The position numbers were made by a program, and so were the translations under genes. Of a stretch of DNA of 64,000 nucleotides, positions 53,614-62,200 are shown in pieces. Positions within the stretch are counted from its first letter, which is position 1. Each line of letters starts with the position of its first letter. The notes beneath the pieces were generated by a model, which was given only the letters and a program-made list of their open reading frames with translations, was not told the origin of the DNA and did not search any database. Origin of the DNA: an uncultured Pseudomonadales bacterium (GTDB lineage Bacteria; Pseudomonadota; Gammaproteobacteria; Pseudomonadales; Cellvibrionaceae); contig CANKXO010000001.1 in assembly GCA_947487765.1 (NCBI GenBank), positions 1,526,467-1,590,466 of the forward strand. Reading direction: 5' to 3'.

Positions 53614-54843
53614 TCATGATTTTCTAAAAATAATTCGCTCTTCTTGTTTTCCTTGAAGGCGAGCCAGATACCATGAAATAAAGTCAGCCGTGCCATATTC
53701 CCTCTCGCTGTAAGGGCCTGGCTCATAGCGGCTTGAATTAACTCCAATTTGATTTTCATTAACTATTTTTGCATCTTGTAACGTAGTTACATGCCACAAC
53801 CATTTAACATGCTCAACGTCATAGTCGATATTTTCGGCGGCATCTTCGTGCACCAACCAATTGATAGTGACTTTAGTTTGATTCGTTGATACAGGGGTTA
53901 CTCTAAACGTTGTTGCATAATCATTATTTAAATAAAAATAGGACAAAGCACCAAAAAATATTCCTGTTTCTGCATTATCATATTCTTTAAAATCTCCCAT
54001 TAATGGCCCTGCTGGAGCTCCATCTTTGGTGGCAGTTTTAAATCCATCTCGAATAGGCATGCGCCATGCGTGGTGGGGTTGTAAAGCATATTTAAAGTTT
54101 TTAAAACCGGTTTCTTTATCCGTTCCTTCAACATCTTTTTTCCATGCCTCGACAGTTGGAATATAACCACCCAATTCACGATCACCAATATGAACATAAG
54201 CGTTAACTGACGCATATTCTGGATGTGATGGTGAACAGTGATAGCATTCACGGAAATTCTCAATAACGAGTTTCCAATTTGCATTTACCGTATAAGTTTG
54301 AGTATGAGCAATTTTAGCTTTTGTTAAACCATGAGGTTTAATAAATGAACGGACATTGTTTTCAAGCTGCTCAATATCTGAGGCATCATTTTCATTAATA
54401 TTAATAAATATGAGACCTTCAATAACACTTATTTTACAAGGGTGAAGTCCATGATCTTCAGGTTTAAAATCATCGCGCATTTGCCTAGCATTTTTTAAAG
54501 TCCCATCCAAATCAAAAACCCACGCGTGATAAGGACAAATTAATTTTGAAGCATTTCCGACTTCTTCTGAGCAAATTCTAGAGCCACGATGACGGCATAC
54601 ATTAAAATGAGCACGTAATTTTCCATCCTTGGCACGCACAATAATAATAGACTCATTGGCAAATTCATAAGTGATATAGTCACCGACATTTGGAATACGT
54701 GATTCATGATCAACATACTGCCATTGACTTGATAGAACATTTTTTATATCTAGCTTATAAATTTCATCATCATTATAAAATGGTTGCTCCAACGATGACC
54801 CAGGATGTTGCCTATCAATTAATTGATTAATGCTTTTTTTCAT
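53614..54843 (-). CDS. Rieske non-heme iron oxygenase, catalytic subunit (QAC-type)
   Basis: The 409-residue protein has a Rieske [2Fe-2S] domain with C83-R-H85 and C103-PY-H106 (17 residues between the pairs) and a catalytic domain whose iron ligands are H202 and H207 in ECYHCSPSH. The bridging residue is Glu199 where most Rieske oxygenases have Asp; this is the state described in the carnitine oxygenase CntA. It most resembles the glycine-betaine/carnitine/stachydrine group, which demethylate or cleave quaternary amines. Reductase and ferredoxin genes lie nearby and formaldehyde dehydrogenase follows them. The real substrate is not known. Confidence 0.92.
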   Translation of the reverse strand: MKKSINQLIDRQHPGSSLEQPFYNDDEIYKLDIKNVLSSQWQYVDHESRIPNVGDYITYEFANESIIIVRAKDGKLRAHFNVCRHRGSRICSEEVGNASKLICPYHAWVFDLDGTLKNARQMRDDFKPEDHGLHPCKISVIEGLIFININENDASDIEQLENNVRSFIKPHGLTKAKIAHTQTYTVNANWKLVIENFRECYHCSPSHPEYASVNAYVHIGDRELGGYIPTVEAWKKDVEGTDKETGFKNFKYALQPHHAWRMPIRDGFKTATKDGAPAGPLMGDFKEYDNAETGIFFGALSYFYLNNDYATTFRVTPVSTNQTKVTINWLVHEDAAENIDYDVEHVKWLWHVTTLQDAKIVNENQIGVNSSRYEPGPYSEREYGTADFISWYLARLQGKQEERIIFRKS

Positions 54844-54890
54844 TTAATCTCTTCTCATCAAGTATTTTTATTAAAATTAGCGATGGGAGA

Positions 54891-54919
54891 AATATAAAAA
54901 TAATACGAAAATTGATCAA
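54891..54919 (-). promoter_or_regulatory. Rieske oxygenase promoter
   Basis: On the minus strand TTGATC (54919-54914), a 17-nt spacer and TATATT (54896-54891) form the promoter; transcription would start near 54884. Confidence 0.6.
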
Positions 54920-54931
54920 CGCAGTAAATTT

Positions 54932-54959
54932 TCAATATTAATCGGATAATTAAATTGAA
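54932..54959 (-). promoter_or_regulatory. LysR-type box at the Rieske promoter
   Basis: This 28-bp imperfect palindrome has ends TTCAAT and ATTGA and inner TTAAT/ATTAA symmetry. It is 24/28 identical to the porin box and also ends 12 nt from the -35. It lies just beyond the stop of the LysR gene that probably binds it. Confidence 0.65.
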
Positions 54960-54987
54960 TGGTTATTAACATCTCCAATAAAAATGG

Positions 54988-55839
54988 CTACATTGAACCC
55001 ATTATGTTGTGTAACACTTTTAGTACTTCGTTAATCACCAGGTTATGCCGATTCTTTGATAGATAAGTAACAAAAACAGGTTGTGTAATAACCGGGGCAT
55101 CTTCAACAATATAAAGTTCTTGATTTTCGATCATTCTCCTTGTGTGTCGCCGAGAGACATAAGCTGCACCACCATTTTTCTTTAAGTATTCTAAGCTCAT
55201 AATGCTTAAACCCATCGTTAATGCAGCAGGTTGCAAATGCGGTAATAACTCACTATGCCTTTCTTTAAAATAATCCGTCAAACCAACAAAAACATAATTA
55301 TCTCGGTTCACCTTACTGATATGCATAGGTTCAGTGGCTAACATAACAAAGCTTTCATCAAATAAATGCTCTATTTCAAAACTGGGCTCGTAATCTGGTG
55401 CATAAAGTACGGCAATATCTAAGTGGCCCGCCAATAGTTCATCCACCATATTTTTTGAGTAATCAGCCTCCACATGGATTGCAATATTAGGTAATGCTTG
55501 TCGAATACCTATCAGCCACTCATTAGCAAGCTGTTCCCAGATACTCATTTGAGTCGAAATGTATATTTTTCCATTAAAATCGTGAGAACTTTTCATATCC
55601 TTAAGTGCCTGATTCCAGGAGATACGAATATTATTCGCATATTTCAAGAACTTCTTACCTTCGGGCGTAAGGCTTGCCCCACCTCGCCCTCGAATAAACA
55701 ACTGCATATCAAGCTCGTCTTCTAACGCTCGGATACGCGAGCTCACGGTCGATTGTGTGATGCGCAGACGCTCTGCAGTTCGATTAAAGTTGTGAGTTTC
55801 ACTGACATCTAAAAAAGTGTTTAGCCAATCTAGTTTCAT
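54988..55839 (-). CDS. LysR-family regulator of the Rieske locus
   Basis: The 283-residue protein has an N-terminal helix-turn-helix (LDWLNTFLDVSETHNFNRTA, then LRITQSTVSSRIRALEDEL) and a substrate-binding co-inducer domain (about residues 90-280). It lies between the Rieske oxygenase gene (same strand, downstream) and the divergent ferredoxin reductase gene. The twin boxes at the Rieske and porin promoters are its likely targets. The inducer is probably the pathway substrate or an intermediate. Confidence 0.92.
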   Translation of the reverse strand: MKLDWLNTFLDVSETHNFNRTAERLRITQSTVSSRIRALEDELDMQLFIRGRGGASLTPEGKKFLKYANNIRISWNQALKDMKSSHDFNGKIYISTQMSIWEQLANEWLIGIRQALPNIAIHVEADYSKNMVDELLAGHLDIAVLYAPDYEPSFEIEHLFDESFVMLATEPMHISKVNRDNYVFVGLTDYFKERHSELLPHLQPAALTMGLSIMSLEYLKKNGGAAYVSRRHTRRMIENQELYIVEDAPVITQPVFVTYLSKNRHNLVINEVLKVLHNIMGSM

Positions 55840-55902
55840 CTCTCTGCCTCATCTTTTACCATGTAACATTTAATCTAATTATTCTATCGATGTCATGGGT
55901 TT

Positions 55903-55930
55903 ATTGATTTGATTTATCGATTGATAATCA
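55903..55930 (+). promoter_or_regulatory. Possible third, weaker LysR-type box
   Basis: This stretch in the divergent LysR/reductase region matches the porin and Rieske boxes only partly, the best part being CGATTGAT. TTGAAT (55940-55945) and TATTTT (55963-55968) with a 17-nt spacer could form the reductase promoter. The gap from box to -35 is 9 nt rather than 12, so support is weak. Confidence 0.3.
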
Positions 55931-55993
55931 TTAAATTTATTGAATTAGCACGGTTACACAACTATTTTTGTTGAAATCAATATAATTCGAGAT

Positions 55994-56003
55994 GGAGGTG
56001 ATC
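55994..56003 (+). promoter_or_regulatory. Full-length Shine-Dalgarno deciding a TTG start
   Basis: GGAGGTGATC is complementary over all ten bases to the 16S rRNA 3' tail. It lies directly before the TTG at 56004 (5 nt from the GGAGG core), which identifies the TTG as the real start of the reductase and not the ATG at 55992. Confidence 0.75.
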
Positions 56004-57215
56004 TTGGGCGTTATTGTCATTGTCGGTGCAGGCCAGGCTTCTGTTGAAGCCATTGCCAGCTTAAAACATAAGAATTGTGAGGATAAAATCATCCTAATTG
56101 GTGAGGAGGATACCCTTCCCTACCAAAGGCCACCTTTGTCAAAAGGCTATTTCAAAGGCGATATTGAACCTGAAACCTTGCTGCTAAGAACTCATTCTTT
56201 TTATGAGCAAGCCAATATTGAACTGAAATTAGGGTACCGAGTTGATTCTATTGAACGTAGCAAGAAAGCATTGCTACTAAATAATGGTGAAGTCATTGCT
56301 TATGACAAATTGATACTGGCAACGGGTACTCGACCAAGAACCCTACCCAATCTAGAGGGGACCGAAGGCAATATTTTTTATTTACGCACGAAAAGCGATG
56401 TCGATAAGATTAAAAAGCAACACCGCCCCGATTCAAAAATGTTAATCATTGGTGCAGGTTATATCGGCCTAGAGATTGCAGCTGTAGCTACAGCCCAACA
56501 AACACAAGTTACCATAGTGGAAGCAGCAGACCGAGTACTTGCAAGAGTTACCAGTCCCATTCTTTCTGAATTTTATCAAAAGCTTCACCGAGACAACGGT
56601 GTTGAGATTTTACTGAACACTCAAATAAAAGGCTTTACCTCCGATGAGAATGGAACAAAAGCCATACTAAATGATAAAGCTGTAGAGTTTGATATCGCAA
56701 TAGTTGGAATTGGCGTTCTTCCTAATAGTGAATTAGCCAGTAATGCCGGCCTCACTTGTGATAATGGTATTACCGTTGATCAATACACATGCACTCAAGA
56801 CCCGGACATCTACGCTATTGGAGATTGCAGTAATCACCCAAGTCTACTGTATGACAGGAGAATCCGATTAGAGTCAGTCCCCAATGCCATTGAACAGGCT
56901 AAAGTCGTTGCGGCTAACCTATGTGGTGAAAGCGCAGTACACAACAATGTTCCATGGTTTTGGTCTGATCAATACAATATAAAACTGCAAACAGTAGGCT
57001 TGTTACAAGGTCATGATCAAATAGTACTGAGAGGCGATATAGAAAAACAAAAATTTTCTGTATTTTATTTAAAGCAAGGCCAATTAATCGCTATGGATGC
57101 AATTAATTCACCCGCAGGTTTTATGCAATCAAAGAAAATCATTCAACAAAAAATATACCCGGCCTTGGATGTATTAGCTGATAGCAATGTACCACTTAAA
57201 ACTTTACTAACATAG
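56004..57215 (+). CDS. FAD-dependent ferredoxin reductase
   Basis: The 403-residue protein is a class of NAD(P)H-ferredoxin reductase seen with rhodocoxin, putidaredoxin and Rieske oxygenases. The FAD motif VIVGAGQASVEA opens the protein, followed by LPYQRPPLSKGY, the NAD motif LIIGAGYIGLEIA near residue 150 and the second FAD site DIYAIGDC near residue 270. It passes electrons from NAD(P)H to the ferredoxin encoded 8 nt downstream and so to the oxygenase. The start is TTG, set by an exceptionally strong ribosome site. Confidence 0.94.
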   Translation: MGVIVIVGAGQASVEAIASLKHKNCEDKIILIGEEDTLPYQRPPLSKGYFKGDIEPETLLLRTHSFYEQANIELKLGYRVDSIERSKKALLLNNGEVIAYDKLILATGTRPRTLPNLEGTEGNIFYLRTKSDVDKIKKQHRPDSKMLIIGAGYIGLEIAAVATAQQTQVTIVEAADRVLARVTSPILSEFYQKLHRDNGVEILLNTQIKGFTSDENGTKAILNDKAVEFDIAIVGIGVLPNSELASNAGLTCDNGITVDQYTCTQDPDIYAIGDCSNHPSLLYDRRIRLESVPNAIEQAKVVAANLCGESAVHNNVPWFWSDQYNIKLQTVGLLQGHDQIVLRGDIEKQKFSVFYLKQGQLIAMDAINSPAGFMQSKKIIQQKIYPALDVLADSNVPLKTLLT

Positions 57216-57223
57216 GTGAACTT

Positions 57224-57544
57224 ATGCCTTTAATTACTTTTATTGATAGCTCTGAAAAAACAACCGTTATTGATGCCGACACTGGTATCTCTTTAATGGC
57301 GGCTGCAACAACAAATAATGTCAATGGGATTGTTGCAGCCTGCGGTGGCGCTTGCGCTTGCGCTACCTGCCATTGCTTTATCCAACAACAATGGCTTGAT
57401 CGAGTTGGTCAGCCCGATAGTCTTGAGAATGAAATGCTTGACTGCACCGAAACTGAACGTCAACCCGGAAGCCGCTTATCATGTCAAATTATGCTCTCAG
57501 AAGAGCACGACGGATTAGTGGTATATATCCCAGCAGAACAGTAA
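57224..57544 (+). CDS. [2Fe-2S] ferredoxin (adrenodoxin/rhodocoxin type)
   Basis: The 106-residue ferredoxin has ligands Cys40, Cys46, Cys49 and Cys87 (spacing C-x5-C-x2-C and a distant C) in the segment ACGGACACATCHC, the vertebrate-type fold. Two extra cysteines (44 and 51) sit in the loop. It follows the reductase by 8 nt and probably shuttles electrons to the Rieske oxygenase. The formaldehyde dehydrogenase gene follows in the same direction after 50 nt. Confidence 0.95.
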   Translation: MPLITFIDSSEKTTVIDADTGISLMAAATTNNVNGIVAACGGACACATCHCFIQQQWLDRVGQPDSLENEMLDCTETERQPGSRLSCQIMLSEEHDGLVVYIPAEQ

Positions 57545-57585
57545 ATTAGATTAGAACATCACTGATAACTATAAAATATATTTGA

Positions 57586-58704
<1,119 letters not shown>

Positions 58705-58720
58705 CGCAGGAAAACATATA

Positions 58721-58756
58721 ATAGATTCTGGTAAATAATTGGCTACCGGAATCTAT
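58721..58756 (+). repeat. Stem-loop after frmA
   Basis: A 13-bp stem with one G-U pair (58721-58733 against 58744-58756) and a 10-nt loop lies 17 nt after the frmA stop. It probably marks the transcript end, although a T-run is lacking. Confidence 0.5.
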
Positions 58757-58832
58757 TACTTATGAAAGACTCTTCGCTAATCTCTAAGAGTATCTATAGA
58801 GAATAGCCTTTAAATAAAAGACTAAATGTTTA

Positions 58833-58940
58833 ACTATATTCGTTTGCCTTACTCCATTGCAAATACTTATTACCTGCTCCCAATATAACGCAAGTAATTA
58901 GACATAAACAAATACTTGCCCATGCCTCACCCTTCGGTGT
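58833..58940 (-). pseudogene. Possible relic of a membrane transporter C-terminus
   Basis: The 36-codon open piece includes AWASICLCLITCVILGAG, a convincing membrane helix, followed by a hydrophilic tail and a stop. In the same frame, across one stop, the triplets encode LEPV. The pattern recalls the end of EamA/DMT transporters, but it is too short to be sure and has no start signal. Confidence 0.22.
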
Positions 58941-59180
58941 TTAAACTGGCTCTAGGCATATTTATCAAACCAGTGACCAATTTGGCTAACAGGAATAAAC
59001 ATTAACATTAATTTATTTAAAATCAACCGCTTAGACAGGCTCCCGTTACTCCCGCAGTCTAACAAAGTACAACAATGTTCAACTCACTCCCACAAATCTC
59101 CCAAGGAAAAAGATATGCTCCGCCCACTATAAAGGGGTCTAGTGGGCCCATGGTAAATATTGGTAATGATGAGGATAAGC

Positions 59181-59212
59181 CAAAGTGACACAATAATTAT
59201 TGTGCCACTTTG
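59181..59212. repeat. Inverted repeat next to the RTX gene stop
   Basis: Sixteen-base arms (59181-59196 and 59197-59212) are complementary except for one position, with CACAATAATTATTGTG at the centre. It lies 8 nt from the RTX stop on its downstream side and may end that transcript; no T-run is present. Confidence 0.5.
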
Positions 59213-59220
59213 ATCTACAG

Positions 59221-62200
59221 TTAACTCCAAGCAGACGCAATAGCCATTGCTACCTCCTCTTGCTCCGTATCCGATAGCACAATATTCCCATTCACTGGCG
59301 CACCAAACGCAGCCATTGCCTGAATCAATTGCATCACCGATGTATCTGACAGCTCTTGTGTGCCCGCATGAATCGTCTCAATTTGGTTGTGTGTATTAGT
59401 ATCAAACCAATTCGTTACCGTCACCGCATCCTGGCTGTCTAGCACACTCACTCTTAAGTCATCACCTAACTGCTCTAACCATAAGTCATTCGCTGTTAGA
59501 TTCGTAAAAGTAAGCTCATCATTTCCAGCCGTATCAACAATCGTGTCTTGCCCATCACCTGATGCAAATCGGTAGTGATCATTACCGATTCCTCCTTGCA
59601 ACTGATCGTTTCCAGCGCCCCCCGCTAAGGTATCATTATAGTGGCTACCTTCAAGTGTGTTATCGCTACTATCACCCGTTACTTCAAGCCCCTGAAGCTC
59701 AATCAGTTCAGATAAAGTGTACGTTGTTGTGTCACCCGCAAATTCAAATTGCTCGATAGCGGTAACCATCAAATCACTTTGCAGGATTCTATTGTCTGAA
59801 GCCAAGTCATAACCTAAAGGCTCCAGTGTCGCCTGTAACTGACTGGCGACATCGGCACTGCCATATAACGCCGTTGCTACAGTGGCCCAATCAGCACCTG
59901 CAGGTACTTCATAATACGATGGGACAGCAACATCATGATCAACGAGCGAGACAGGCAAACCGGTTAGCTGCAAACCCTGTGTCAATGTTGGGTTGCCGAG
60001 TGCCGCTTGAAGTTCATCGGCGATACCTGCTGCATTGGCACCATACAATGTCGTGGCAATGGTTTCCCAATTCGGATCAGCAGGCACTTCGTAGTAATCG
60101 GGTGCACTGGCTGCGGCAAACGATGCCGTAATATCCGTCACCTCTGCGGTACTACTGTATAAAAAGCCCTCGAAGCGTAGCGCTTCAGCACTCGTTAATG
60201 TAGAGCTGTAAATGACCGACCCATTTTGTGAGTAGCTGATAGTGCCCCCTTGACGTTCAATACGGAAGGTATCACCGGCAACGTAAGTACTTGGCGAAGA
60301 ACGCCATTCACCCTCTTCTAAAATGAGAATCGCGCCCGATTCGTGTAACCACAGTTGATAATTAATCTCCTCAAACGAATTAGCAACAGGCAAATTCGCA
60401 TCGGCAAAACCTAACACCTGTTGTCCCAAGGTCCCTACGGTAAATTCAACAAAGCCTGCTTCACCGGCGGCTAAGGTTTCGGCTGAATCAAAACTCCCAT
60501 CTTCCCAACCATCCGCTGACGTTTTTGTGATATCGCCATCTACAGCCACATTGATCGCATTGATGTCTCGCCAGGTAATACCTCCTGGGCCACTGCCACC
60601 ACCAGGCTGTTGCAGCTGACCTGAATCAAGAGTATGTGAAACCTCAACCAACGGATCGGTCGTAAACGCTCCAGAGAGCAGGCTATGATCCGTGACGACA
60701 GCAGGCGGCTGGGTGGTTTCATCCAAACTGGCACTGAGATGTATTTGCGGAATCTCCGAGCTGTTTTCGCTATAGCCTAGAGGCTCCAGTAACGCCTGCA
60801 ACTGGTTAGCAACATTTTCTGTACCGTAAAGCGCTTCCGCTATATCAGCCCATGTTAAATTATCCGCTACCGAATAATAGGCAGGCACGGGAACAATCGC
60901 TTCATTATCATCCAGAGTGGTTGGCAAGCCTGTTAACTGGGTACCTTCTGCCGGTACCGTTGTACCAAAAATCGCTTGGAGTTCATCCACAACACCGACG
61001 GCATCGGGGCCATAGAGCGCTGTGGCAATACCTTCCCACGTAGGATTAGCGGGGACTTCGTAGAAGGCATCACCACCACTGGCGGCTGCAAACGATGCCG
61101 TAATATCCGTCACCTCTGCCGTACTATTATATAAAAAGCCTTCATAACGCAGTTCTTCGACACTGGTTAATGTAGAGCTATAAATCACAGCCCCATTTTG
61201 TGAGTAGCTGATAGTGCCACCCTGACGCTCAATACGGAAAGTATCGCCAGCAGCATAATCACCAGGCGAAGAACGCCATTCACCGCCTTCTAAAATGAGA
61301 ATCCCGCCTGATTCCTGCAACCAAATTTGATAATTAATATCCTCAAAGGCGTTACTGACAGGTAAACTGGCATCAGCAAAACCCAAGACTTGCTGAGCCA
61401 AGGTCCCTACAGTAAATTCCACAAACCCGTCCGCGTTGGCGGCTAAGGTCTCGCTAGAGTCAAAGCTACCATCCTCCCAGCCATCCGCTGACGTTTTTGT
61501 GATATCCCCATTAGCAGCGACAGCAATGGCGCTTAAATCACGCCAGGTAAGATCACCCGGACCGCCTCCTGATAACTGTCCTCCATCTAACGTATGCGTT
61601 TCAATACCAGGGCCAGTATCCGTTAAGGCACCCACGAGTAAATTACGAGGTGTCACAACAGGGGCAGGCAAACTCTCTGTACTAAATACATGGGTCGTTG
61701 CTGTAAAAGCATTATCGATGCGCACTTCATCACCCGATGTACCCAATTGAAGTACCGCATCACGCCCTTCACGCTCAATGGTAATAGCCGCCCGTGAAAT
61801 GCCTGGGCCAAAGACAACGCGATCAACCAGACCACTGGCATCAATGATACGATCAGAACCCGAACCAGCGTTAATGGTATAAGTATCGTTACCTGCAAGT
61901 CCGATTAATTCATCATTGGCAGTGGTAGCCACCAAGGTATCGTTACCACTAGTGCCTTGAATACTGTTTGGTGTACTCCCTGTGTCCGCGTTAATGGTAA
62001 GTACAAAATCATCACTGACCGTGCCGCCATTATTATCATCCGCAGTTACTCGTATAGTTAATGTCCCTATATCGTTATTGAGTGGTGTACCACTAAAAGT
62101 TGTTCCATCAAAACTTAACCAGCTCGGGAAGTCTGAACCATCGGATAAAGTGGCCGTTATATCTAACGTATCACCATCGGCATCCGTAAAGGTACCGGCA

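Larger units (their letters stand above)
58705..59220. other. Gene-free stretch with two hairpins and a possible gene relic
   Basis: These 516 bases between frmA and the RTX gene hold no intact gene. They contain inverted repeats at 58721-58756 and 59181-59212 and a short minus-strand open piece with membrane-helix character at 58833-58940. Confidence 0.6.
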
